Source: Collinsella aerofaciens
Lineage (GTDB): Bacteria; Actinomycetota; Coriobacteriia; Coriobacteriales; Coriobacteriaceae
Length of the DNA stretch: 9,528 bases
Reading direction: 5' to 3'
NCBI GenBank assembly: GCA_905213725.1
Contig: CAJMJM010000072.1
Location: 1 to 9,528, forward strand
The first letter of the stretch is position 1. Each line of letters begins with the position of its first letter. Made by a program: the position numbers and the translations under genes. The notes below the pieces were generated by a model. It ran no database searches. It had not been told where the DNA came from and was given only the letters and a program-made list of their open reading frames with translations. Of this stretch, positions 1 to 5,889 are shown in pieces.

Positions 1-42
1 CCCCCCCCCCCCTTCCATCCTCGTCCGCGTTTTTTTTTTTTC
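1..42. repeat. C12 and T12 homopolymer tracts at window edge
   Basis: Bases 1-12 are all C and bases 30-41 are all T, separated by 17 mostly pyrimidine bases; only four purines occur in the first 42 bases. The tracts lie directly before the hipA-like remnant, in a frame that stays open to base 1 but would read as Pro4...Phe4, which does not resemble HipA. They could be a slippage-prone (phase-variable) tract or a low-quality contig end. The sequence alone cannot separate these. Confidence 0.6.
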
Positions 43-345
43 ATGCTGTCGACGGCATACGAGATTGTTTGCACGACGATAATGGGATACGACCATAATC
101 TTGGGATTGATATTGGGGATCACCGGGTGATCGATGGGGTGACTCCTGAAGATTTCGAATTCATGTCTCAAGATTTGCATCTGCCACTCAAGATGATCAA
201 GAACATCGCGGCGGAAGTGGCTGAAGAGGTGTCTGCCCAGCTTGCAGAACTTGCCTCTGCAACCGGAGATTTGGGTCGGGTCGCTCTGAAAATTCAGACG
301 GATTCCGTTGAGAGAATGAGGGTTCTGGAGCAATTCTCAGCCTAA
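43..345 (+). pseudogene. HipA-like kinase, C-terminal fragment
   Basis: This 100-residue frame resembles the last part of HipA-family serine/threonine kinases, the toxin side of HipBA systems. Its opening LSTAYEIVCTT matches the HipA 'L-[ST]-P-x-Y-D-[IL]' segment that follows the catalytic loop. The later part, with TPEDFEFMSQDLHLP followed by a long amphipathic helix, matches the HipA C-terminal helical bundle. The ATP-binding loop and the catalytic H-x-K-N/D segment expected upstream are missing. No Shine-Dalgarno precedes the ATG; the preceding bases are the T12 tract. The frame is open to base 1, so this may be the end of a gene cut by the window rather than a gene starting at 43. No hipB antitoxin is visible. 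On this evidence the piece cannot be an active kinase. The HipA assignment rests on remembered family patterns and is fairly, not fully, secure. Confidence 0.62.
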
Positions 346-350
346 AGCAA

Positions 351-379
351 AGCGGGGCCACCGTAATGGTGGTCCCGCT
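351..379. terminator. Bidirectional terminator between hipA remnant and usp
   Basis: A 12-bp stem (351-362 with 368-379, one G-T wobble) closes a GTAAT loop. It begins 6 bases after the hipA-fragment stop and lies 57 bases beyond the usp stop on the opposite strand. Read on the minus strand the stem is followed by TTTGCTTT, a reasonable U-tract; on the plus strand the tail is only TCTTGG. It therefore suits termination of usp better, and may also stop the plus-strand transcript. Confidence 0.7.
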
Positions 380-435
380 CTTGGAAGACTTGGGCACGTG
401 GGCTTGCGCTCCGCGATGCGTTAGGCGTACGTTTG

Positions 436-873
436 CTACTTCACGACCAAGATGTCGCAGTCCGTATTGCGCAGCAGGAACGTCGAAATCGAACCCAGCA
501 GCGCATACTTGATCGAGGACAGGCCGCGGGCGCCGCAGAGCACCAGGTCGGGCTTAACCACGTCGAGCATCTCGTCCTTGAGCGTCTCGCGAATACGGCC
601 GGCGCGAATCATGACCTCGACCTCGGGAATATCGGGATTGGCCTTGGCCTCTTCGAGCTGCTTGGCGATGGAGTTCTTAAATGCCTCCTCTAGGCCGTTG
701 ACCAGATCGACCGGATAGGAACCGGCGCTCTCGAGCGCCGTGGAATCGATAACGTGGCCGATGATTAGCTTGGCGCCGTTGTTCGCGGCGACCTTGATGG
801 CGCGTGCGAGCACAAAATCCTGCTGCTCAGTACCGTCGAGTGAAACAAATACCTTGGTGTAGCCCTCGTTCAT
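436..873 (-). CDS. Universal stress protein, UspA family
   Basis: The product is a 145-residue single-domain universal stress protein, the normal size for the family. The N-terminus reads YTKVFVSLDGTEQ, with the first beta strand and the conserved Asp13. Near the C-terminus the nucleotide-binding signature G-x2-G-x9-G-S is intact (G114, G117, G127, S128), placing it in the ATP-binding group rather than the non-binding UspA type. It ends with the usual strand CDILVVK. Such proteins are cytoplasmic, dimeric and linked to starvation or stress survival; the specific role here cannot be read from sequence. The ATG at 873 is preceded by AAGGAGG with a 5-base spacer, so the start is firm. The gene stands alone, divergent from uppP and convergent with the hipA remnant, with the hairpin at 351-379 downstream. 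Confidence 0.9.
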   Translation of the reverse strand: MNEGYTKVFVSLDGTEQQDFVLARAIKVAANNGAKLIIGHVIDSTALESAGSYPVDLVNGLEEAFKNSIAKQLEEAKANPDIPEVEVMIRAGRIRETLKDEMLDVVKPDLVLCGARGLSSIKYALLGSISTFLLRNTDCDILVVK

Positions 874-1120
874 GGTTTCCTCCTTGGTCTATCGCACGGG
901 CGCGGGGCTCGTGCATCGGGCGGGCGCGGGCGCGTTGGCCGCCGGACACTTTATCTTGTTGCAGTTATACCCAAGGATTTGGGTTTGACCGCTCGCAATT
1001 CTGTGAACGGGCGAGTTTTTTGGTAAGGGTAGGCGTAGACGCGCCCGAACGGTTGATAATGGGACATCGCCCGCACCGTCCGCAGAACAATATCGGCGGG
1101 TGTCTAACGAGGGGGTCCCT
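874..1120. promoter_or_regulatory. Divergent usp/uppP control region
   Basis: This 247-base gap must hold the promoters of usp (leftward) and uppP (rightward). The stretch 965-970 reads TTATAC on the plus strand, and the overlapping minus-strand reading gives TATAAC, so one AT-rich site could serve as a -10 box in both directions; neither has a good -35 box. A second plus-strand -10 candidate is GATAAT at 1055-1060, also with a weak -35. A small palindrome, CCAAGGATTTGG, lies at 971-982 and could be an operator. Shine-Dalgarno AGGGGG (1110-1115) with a 5-base spacer decides the TTG start of uppP. All promoter calls here are weak. Confidence 0.35.
992..1021 (+). terminator. Terminator-like hairpin in uppP leader
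   Basis: CTCGC (992-996) pairs with GCGAG (1011-1015), with an inner TTC/GAA pairing (999-1001 with 1005-1007), and six T residues follow directly (1016-1021). This is the shape of a weak intrinsic terminator pointing toward uppP. No plus-strand gene lies between the hipA terminator and this site, so it would act on a transcript that starts near 977, as an attenuator, or else insulate a later uppP promoter. The stem is short and interrupted. Confidence 0.33.
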
Positions 1121-2101
1121 TTGGATATTATCGAGCTTCTAAAATCTGCCTTCATGGGCCTGGTCGAGGGCATCACCGAATGGCTGCCTGTTTCGTCGAC
1201 CGGTCACATGATCTTGGTGGACGAGTTCGTCAAGATGAACGTGAGCGAGACGTTCTGGAATATGTTCCTGGTCGTGATTCAGCTCGGCGCCATTCTGGCC
1301 GTCTGTGTGCTGTTCTTCCATGAGCTCAATCCGTTCTCGCCCAGCAAGGGCAAGGAGGGCCGTCGCGACACCTGGGTGCTGTGGGGCAAGATTGTGCTCG
1401 GCTGCATTCCCGCCGCGGCGATCGGTCTGCCGCTTAACGACTGGATGGAGGAGCATTTCTACAATGCTCCCGTCGTGGCGCTGGCGCTCATTGTGTACGG
1501 CGTGCTGTTTATCGTGATCGAGAACTGGCGCGCGAGCAAGCGCGAGGAAATGGCCGTTGCCGGTTCGTTTGGCTCGCGTGCTGTGGTGTCGGGTGGACGT
1601 CCCGCCGGTGCGCACTTTGCGGCGCCCGCCGCGGCTACCGCTGAGGATGAGGACGATGACGAGAATCTGGACTTTGGCTCCATCGCCACGCTCGAGGACC
1701 TGAGCTGGAAGACTGCGCTGGGTATCGGCTGCTTCCAGGTGCTTTCGCTGGTGCCTGGTACGTCTCGCTCCGGTTCTACCATCATCGGCGGCCTGCTTTT
1801 GGGCTGTACGCGTTCGGTGGCGTCCAAGTTTACGTTCTTCCTGGCCATCCCTGTCATGTTTGGCGCGAGTGCACTCAAGCTGGTCAAATACTTCATCAAG
1901 GGCGGCACGTTCGGCGCCAACGAGGTCGCTATCTTGGGCGTGGGCTGCGTTGTGGCCTTTGTGGTTTCGCTCATCGCCATCAAGTGGCTCATGGGCTTCG
2001 TCCGCCGTCACGACTTCAAGTGCTTCGGTGTTTACCGCATCATCCTGGGCGTCGTAGTGCTCGCATACTTCTTCGTTCTGGAGCCTATGCTCGGCCTGTA
2101 A
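1121..2101 (+). CDS. uppP: Undecaprenyl-diphosphate phosphatase
   Basis: UppP (BacA) is an integral membrane enzyme that dephosphorylates undecaprenyl pyrophosphate to the monophosphate carrier used for peptidoglycan and other wall polymers; the family confers bacitracin tolerance. Both signatures are present: VEGITEWLPVSSTGH (residues 15-29) with its conserved glutamates, and PGTSRSGST (212-220) with the conserved Ser/Arg residues. Hydrophobic segments lie around 46-66, 90-104, 117-134, 199-212, 236-255, 268-288 and 304-321. At 326 residues it is about 50 longer than the usual ~270. The excess is a hydrophilic insertion at about 138-192, rich in Gly/Ala and ending in an acidic cluster EDEDDDE (175-181). 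The TTG at 1121 is chosen because AGGGGG lies 5 bases upstream and the protein then begins MDIIELLK, as homologues do; the in-frame GTG at 1100 has no such site. A terminator follows at 2146-2187. Confidence 0.93.
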   Translation: MDIIELLKSAFMGLVEGITEWLPVSSTGHMILVDEFVKMNVSETFWNMFLVVIQLGAILAVCVLFFHELNPFSPSKGKEGRRDTWVLWGKIVLGCIPAAAIGLPLNDWMEEHFYNAPVVALALIVYGVLFIVIENWRASKREEMAVAGSFGSRAVVSGGRPAGAHFAAPAAATAEDEDDDENLDFGSIATLEDLSWKTALGIGCFQVLSLVPGTSRSGSTIIGGLLLGCTRSVASKFTFFLAIPVMFGASALKLVKYFIKGGTFGANEVAILGVGCVVAFVVSLIAIKWLMGFVRRHDFKCFGVYRIILGVVVLAYFFVLEPMLGL

Positions 2102-2116
2102 CTTGGTTGACGCTGC

Positions 2117-2216
2117 GCGGCGGCCAGAGCGACAACTTGTCATTCAAAGAGGGCGGCATGACCAAAAGGTCTATGCCGCCCTCTTTTCATGCCAATTTGT
2201 TCGCTCTGGCCGCCGC
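2117..2216. repeat. 100-base foldback enclosing uppP terminator
   Basis: The outer arms 2117-2132 and 2201-2216 are perfect 16-base inverted repeats. The inner arms 2146-2159 and 2173-2186 are perfect 14-base inverted repeats. The stretches between them (2133-2145 and 2187-2200) are also roughly complementary, so nearly all 100 bases fold back on themselves. This is much longer than a terminator needs and resembles a miniature inverted-repeat or REP-type element that has taken the terminator position. No target-site duplication was evident at the ends. Confidence 0.75.
2146..2187 (+). terminator. Rho-independent terminator of uppP
   Basis: A 14-bp GC-rich stem (2146-2159 with 2173-2186) is topped by an inner GACC/GGTC stem around an AAAA loop, with one unpaired T at 2172. 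The right arm ends in TTTT. It lies 44 bases after the uppP stop. The A-rich start of the left arm gives a TTT tail on the other strand, but no minus-strand gene ends here. Confidence 0.85.
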
Positions 2217-2253
2217 TCGCTGCTGCTACCGTGACATCGGTGGCTCTGTGATT

Positions 2254-2316
2254 GGCGCAATGGGGTCAGGTTACTTTGCACCAGCTTGGTGCAGACAAAT
2301 CTGACCCCATTGCGCC
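2254..2316. repeat. REP-like palindrome with GGGGTCAG arms
   Basis: Perfect 16-base inverted arms (2254-2269 and 2301-2316) containing GGGGTCAG/CTGACCCC enclose a second perfect hairpin, TGCACCA/TGGTGCA (2277-2283 with 2287-2293, loop GCT). Palindromes with GGGGTCAG arms are, to my recollection, typical of repeats moved by REP-associated tyrosine (Y1) transposases in many genomes. No transposase is present in this window, so this would be a non-autonomous copy. It has no T tail, so it is unlikely to be a terminator. It lies between the uppP terminator and the pcrA promoter. Confidence 0.68.
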
Positions 2317-2365
2317 TAATCCGCTGGGGTGGGCCTGACGGTGGCGCACGGAGTCGTGGTGTGAT

Positions 2366-2396
2366 TTGCGTCGGTGTCCGCGCGGCTCGGTATACT
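2366..2396 (+). promoter_or_regulatory. Candidate pcrA promoter
   Basis: TATACT at 2391-2396 is a good -10 box. The best -35 is TTGCGT at 2366-2371, separated by 19 bases, which is longer than the ideal 17. Transcription would start near 2403, giving a leader of about 55 bases before the pcrA ATG. This placement makes the upstream in-frame GTG at 2374 impossible as a start for this transcript. Confidence 0.5.
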
Positions 2397-2457
2397 GGTA
2401 CGGCTCAAACTATGGCGCCGCCCGCAGGCGCGCCGTCCGTCAGATGAGGAGTCGCCC

Positions 2458-5358
2458 ATGACCCAGCCCTTGCCCTGGGAAAAGAACGCCACGGTATCCG
2501 TGCCGCCCGCGCCGGAACCCGTGCCGCTCGATGCATACACCGCCCCTGCAGCGCCGGAGCCCGAGCTCGTCCCGCTCGACATCTACGACGCTCCTGCGCT
2601 GGCACCCAAACCCGCCAAGCCGCTCGTCGACATCGACAGCCTGAATCCCGCCCAGCGCGAGGCGGTTCTGACCACCGAGGGCCCGTTGCTGGTGCTCGCC
2701 GGCGCCGGCTCGGGCAAGACCCGCGTCCTGACCTTCCGCATTGCACATATGCTCGGCGACCTGGGCGTTAAGCCTTGGCAGGTTCTTGCCATTACGTTTA
2801 CCAACAAGGCCGCGGCCGAGATGCGCGAGCGTTTGGCGGCGCTCATTCCCAGCGGTACCCGCGGCATGTGGGTGTGCACCTTCCATGCCATGTGTGTGCG
2901 CATGCTGCGCGAGGACGCCGACCTGCTGGGCTACACCGGTCAGTTCACCATCTACGACGACGATGACTCAAAGCGCATGGTGCGTGACATTATGCAGGCG
3001 CTCGGCATTGAGCAAAAGCAGTTCCCCATCAACATGATCCGCAGCAAGATCAGCTCGGCCAAAAACGCCATGATCGGCCCCGAGGACATGCTCAAGAGTG
3101 CCGATAGCCCCAACGACAAAAAGGCCGCGCAGGTCTACTTGGAGCTGGAGCGCCGCCTACGCGCTGCCAATGCGATGGACTTTGATGACCTGCTCGTGCG
3201 CACGCTCGAGCTGCTGCGCACCCGCCCCGAGGTGCTCGATAAGTACCAAGAGCGCTTCCGCTACATTAGCGTCGACGAGTATCAGGACACCAACCACGTC
3301 CAGTACGAGATCGCCAACCTGCTGGCCGCCAAGTACCAAAACCTCATGGTCGTGGGCGACGACGACCAGTCCATTTATAGCTGGCGTGGTGCCGACATCA
3401 CCAATATCCTGGACTTTGAGAAGGACTTTAAAGACTGCAAGACCGTTAAGCTGGAGCAGAACTACCGCTCTACTGGTCATATCCTGAGTGCCGACAACGC
3501 CGTGGTGCGCCATAACTCGCAGCGCAAGGACAAGCGCCTGTTTACGGCCGAGGGCGATGGCGAGAAGATCCAGGCCTTCCAGGCGAGCGACGAGCGCGAC
3601 GAGGGCCGCTGGATTGCCGGCGAGATCGAGAAGCTGCACTCCAAGGGCACGAGCTACGACGATATCGCCGTGTTCTATCGTACCAACGCCCAGTCGCGTA
3701 TTCTCGAAGATATGTTCCTGCGTGCGGGCGTGCCCTACAAGATCGTGGGTGGCACGCGATTCTTCGACCGCGCCGAGATCCGCGACGTCATGGCTTACCT
3801 CAAGATGATCGTGAACCCGGCCGACGAGATGAGCGTCAAGCGCGTCATCAACACACCGCGCCGCGGCATCGGTTCCACCTCGATCCAAAAGATCGAACAG
3901 CTGGCGCGCGACAACCGTTGCTCGTTCTTCCAGGCTTGTGAGATCGCGTGCGCCGAAACCGGCATGTTTAGCGCCAAGGTGCGCAATGGCCTGTCGAGCT
4001 TTGTGTCGCTGGTGCGCGAGGGCCGTCGCATGGATGGCGAGCTCAAGGACGTCGTCGAGATGATTGTCGACAAGACGGGCCTGCTGCAGGCATTCCGCGC
4101 CGAGGGCACCATGGAGTCCGAGAGCCGCGCCGAGAACATCCAGGAATTCCTGGGCGTTGCGGCCGAATTTGAAGAGACACACGAGGATATCGAGGGTACG
4201 CTTGAGAGCTTGGAAGAGCTGCGCGCGGCTGGCGTTGCCGATGTGCCTGCCGACGCTGAGCCCGAGCCCGTTGTGGTGAGCGCGCCTGCGCCCGAGCCGG
4301 GACCGTCCGCGCCCGCGTCCTCGTTTGAGGCGCTGGTCGGCGCGCGCGATGCCGCAGGTTCCAATCCGCTCGATAGCCTAGCCGCCCCGGCGCTCTCGCC
4401 GCAGGATGCTCTGGCCGCCGCCATCGCGGGCAACGCATATGCCGCGTCGACGGAGATGCCGGCGGGTGCCGTGCATGCCGACGAGATCGAGCGCACCTAC
4501 GGTCCGCTCACCTGTAAGGCGCTGCCGGCGCTCATGGAGTGGCTGGCCCTGCGCTCCGACTTGGATTCCCTAGCCGGCGAGACGCATGCCATTACCATGA
4601 TGACCATCCACTCCGCCAAGGGCCTGGAGTTCCCGGCGGTGTTCGTGGCCGGCATGGAGGAGGGTATCTTCCCGCACGTGCACGACTTTGGCGGCAGCGA
4701 TGACCCGGGTAAGCTCGAGGAGGAGCGTCGTCTGGCCTACGTCGCCATCACGCGCGCCCGTAAGCGCCTGTTCTTGACCTATGCGGCCACGCGTCGCACC
4801 TACGGCTCGACCTCTGCCAACCCGCGTTCGCGCTTCCTCAACGAGATTCCGTTTGAGGATATCGAGTTTAGCGGTATCGGTTCTGCCGGCTTTGAAGGCA
4901 CGGGCTGGGAGAAGCGCGGCGACCGTCACGGCACCTTTGGCTCGGGCATGGGCTCGGATATGTATGGCGGCAAGGTGTTCGGCTCGCATACGCGCTCGAC
5001 CGGCGGTTCCGGTTCGCGCGGCGGATCGAGCTTTGACGATTTCTTTGGCGGCAGCAGCTACGGGGCCGAACGCCATCGTGGGGTCTCGCCCGATGCCGGC
5101 CGTGTTGCCTCGACCTTTGGTTCGGGCGCGCCGCGAGCCAAAAAGCCGTCGTCCAAGGTGTCGCCGACGGTGGAGCGCAAGGTCGATCGCGCCAGCGCAT
5201 CGCAGGACTTTGCCGCGGGCGATACCGTGAGCCACAAGACCTTTGGTACGGGTACCGTGATCTCGGTCGCCGGAGACATGATCGAGGTCCAGTTCGAAAA
5301 GACCGGCCAGACCAAAAAGCTAATGAAGGGCTTCGCGCCTATAGTGAAACTGACCTAG
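2458..5358 (+). CDS. pcrA: UvrD/PcrA-type ATP-dependent DNA helicase
   Basis: This is a superfamily 1A 3'-5' helicase acting in excision repair, removal of recombinase filaments and transcription-coupled repair. Motifs in order: Q motif LNPAQREAV (62-70), Walker A AGAGSGKT (81-88), Ia TFTNKAAAEM (113-122), TFHAM (141-145), motif II VDEYQDT (272-278), III GDDDQSIYSWRGAD (300-313), IV LEQNYRS (332-338), V TIHSAKGLEFP (716-726), VI YVAITRARKRL (761-771). The chain has 966 residues against about 720-780 usual. The extra length is a Pro/Ala-rich N-terminal tail (1-58), a low-complexity Pro/Ala insertion at about 590-680, and a Gly/Ser-rich linker at about 805-915. The end (918-964: GDTVSHKTFGTGTVISV...VQFEKTGQTKKL) is the Tudor-like C-terminal domain that contacts RNA polymerase in PcrA. 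The ATG at 2458 follows GAGGAG with a 6-base spacer. Motifs are complete, so activity is expected. Confidence 0.93.
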   Translation: MTQPLPWEKNATVSVPPAPEPVPLDAYTAPAAPEPELVPLDIYDAPALAPKPAKPLVDIDSLNPAQREAVLTTEGPLLVLAGAGSGKTRVLTFRIAHMLGDLGVKPWQVLAITFTNKAAAEMRERLAALIPSGTRGMWVCTFHAMCVRMLREDADLLGYTGQFTIYDDDDSKRMVRDIMQALGIEQKQFPINMIRSKISSAKNAMIGPEDMLKSADSPNDKKAAQVYLELERRLRAANAMDFDDLLVRTLELLRTRPEVLDKYQERFRYISVDEYQDTNHVQYEIANLLAAKYQNLMVVGDDDQSIYSWRGADITNILDFEKDFKDCKTVKLEQNYRSTGHILSADNAVVRHNSQRKDKRLFTAEGDGEKIQAFQASDERDEGRWIAGEIEKLHSKGTSYDDIAVFYRTNAQSRILEDMFLRAGVPYKIVGGTRFFDRAEIRDVMAYLKMIVNPADEMSVKRVINTPRRGIGSTSIQKIEQLARDNRCSFFQACEIACAETGMFSAKVRNGLSSFVSLVREGRRMDGELKDVVEMIVDKTGLLQAFRAEGTMESESRAENIQEFLGVAAEFEETHEDIEGTLESLEELRAAGVADVPADAEPEPVVVSAPAPEPGPSAPASSFEALVGARDAAGSNPLDSLAAPALSPQDALAAAIAGNAYAASTEMPAGAVHADEIERTYGPLTCKALPALMEWLALRSDLDSLAGETHAITMMTIHSAKGLEFPAVFVAGMEEGIFPHVHDFGGSDDPGKLEEERRLAYVAITRARKRLFLTYAATRRTYGSTSANPRSRFLNEIPFEDIEFSGIGSAGFEGTGWEKRGDRHGTFGSGMGSDMYGGKVFGSHTRSTGGSGSRGGSSFDDFFGGSSYGAERHRGVSPDAGRVASTFGSGAPRAKKPSSKVSPTVERKVDRASASQDFAAGDTVSHKTFGTGTVISVAGDMIEVQFEKTGQTKKLMKGFAPIVKLT

Positions 5359-5397
5359 GCGGCTTTCCCAGGCACGGCACCTCGGCCTTCAATCGTC

Positions 5398-5430
5398 GGG
5401 CATGACCTCAAGGTCTATGCCCTCCTCTTT
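5398..5430 (+). terminator. Probable pcrA terminator, same hairpin core as at uppP
   Basis: GGGCAT (5398-5403) pairs with ATGCCC (5417-5422), with an inner GACC/GGTC stem, a TCAA loop and one unpaired T at 5416, then the pyrimidine tail TCCTCTTT. It starts 40 bases after the pcrA stop. The core, loop size and bulge are the same as in the uppP terminator, but the lower left arm no longer pairs and the T tract is weak. Confidence 0.55.
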
Positions 5431-5498
5431 CAGGCCGATCTGCCGCACCTGGAAAACCCGTACATCCGGCTAGGCGGGCGCGCCGGGGGCTTTGGTCG

Positions 5499-5574
5499 CC
5501 TGCTCGGACAGTCCTGCTCGCACGGAGAGCACATTAAGTGCTCTCCGGCTCGTGCGGAACTCGCGATAAACCTT
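5499..5574 (-). repeat. Structured repeat element, copy A
   Basis: Read on the minus strand, this 76-base copy starts AAGGTTTATCGCGAGTTCC, forms the hairpin CGGAGAGCAC/GTGCTCTCCG (5523-5532 with 5538-5547) and ends GCAGGACTGTCCGAGCAGG. It matches copy B (5769-5844) in all of the first 24 bases, in the loop with its flanking pairs (9 bases), in the next 10-base block and in the last 7 bases. The stem arms differ but still pair. An outer 8-base inverted pair, GGCGGGCG/CGCCCGCC (5473-5480 with 5580-5587), may close a larger structure. It is inverted relative to copy B. Confidence 0.82.
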
Positions 5575-5613
5575 GTATACGCCCGCCCGCTCCCGAGGGG
5601 CTCTCATCCCAAA

Positions 5614-5648
5614 TGCGGAGCAAAGCTCCGCACGCCAGCTTTTTCTTT
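5614..5648 (+). terminator. Perfect hairpin followed by T-rich tract
   Basis: TGCGGAGC (5614-5621) pairs perfectly with GCTCCGCA (5625-5632) around an AAA loop. A T-rich stretch TTTTTCTTT begins at 5640, 8 bases after the stem, further than an ideal terminator. It may be a backup terminator for pcrA read-through or just another palindrome in this region. TTCTTT (5643-5648) also pairs with AAAGAA just downstream. Confidence 0.38.
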
Positions 5649-5742
5649 CAGCTAAAGAACGCCGGAAATTCGACGCTGGCTTGTTAACCTTGCTGGACGT
5701 TGTCGGCGCCAAACCAGCCCAGAAGCTATATCGATACAGAAA

Positions 5743-5877
5743 GGTCCCCGGACGGAGGGGCCGGATATAAGGTTTATCGCGAGTTCCGCACGCAAAGAAG
5801 GCCACTTAATGTGGCCTTCGTCTTGCGCAGGACTGTAGAGCAGGAAACCTTATATCCGGCCCCTCCGTCCGGGGACC
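5743..5877. repeat. 135-base palindromic element with perfect 33-base arms
   Basis: The arms 5743-5775 and 5845-5877 are perfect 33-base inverted repeats (GGTCCCCGGACGGAGG... and its complement), enclosing 69 bases. The last 7 bases of the left arm belong to the conserved core (copy B). The right arm ends 12 bases from the tsaD stop codon. The whole could fold as one long interrupted hairpin in RNA or extrude as a cruciform in DNA. Its size and shape recall ERIC-type intergenic repeats, though no sequence relation is claimed. Confidence 0.85.
5769..5844 (+). repeat. Structured repeat element, copy B
   Basis: This is the plus-strand copy of the 76-base element. After the shared 24-base start it forms GAAGGCCAC/GTGGCCTTC (5797-5805 with 5811-5819) around TTAAT, with an outer GCAA/TTGC pairing (5792-5795 with 5823-5826). 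The shared blocks AGTTCCGC and GCAGGACT are also nearly complementary (one wobble, one mismatch), extending the stem. Read on the minus strand the hairpin is followed by TTT, so it may also end the tsa operon transcript. Confidence 0.82.
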
Positions 5878-5889
5878 GCGCCGTACCAG

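Larger units (their letters stand above)
5359..5889. other. Gene-free convergent region rich in palindromes
   Basis: This 531-base gap lies between the 3' ends of pcrA and the tsaB-rimI-tsaD gene. It contains, in order, the pcrA terminator hairpin, inverted element copy A, a separate perfect hairpin at 5614-5632, a stretch of about 110 bases in which nothing was recognised (about 5649-5742), and element copy B. Short open frames cross it on both strands, but they run through the palindromes, lack convincing ribosome sites and resemble no known family. Peptides read from the two copies look alike only because the DNA repeats. Confidence 0.7.

Noticed and set aside
1100..1120. GTG at 1100 as the uppP start
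   Set aside because: AGGGGG at 1110-1115 is ideally spaced for TTG at 1121, which also gives the family-typical N-terminus MDIIELLK.
1139..2143. 334-residue open frame antisense to uppP
   Set aside because: It mirrors a strongly supported membrane protein gene, has no family features and is explained by GC-rich codon use leaving the opposite strand open.
2374..2457. GTG at 2374 as the pcrA start
   Set aside because: It would lie upstream of the likely -10 box, adds 28 unrelated residues, and the ATG at 2458 has a clear GAGGAG site.
3157..4182. 341-residue open frame antisense to pcrA
   Set aside because: It lies inside a helicase gene with all motifs intact; composition is that of a shadow frame.
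5470..5805. 111-residue minus-strand frame, and a similar plus-strand frame, in the pcrA-tsaD gap
   Set aside because: Their shared peptide (YKVYREFRT...RR.LNV) comes from the inverted DNA repeat, whose stem changes preserve base pairing rather than protein. No good ribosome site was seen.
5359..5889. CRISPR array or tRNA gene in the palindromic gap
   Set aside because: There are only two repeat copies, inverted and unevenly flanked, with no regular spacers, and no cloverleaf with a T-loop or CCA-proximal pairing was found.
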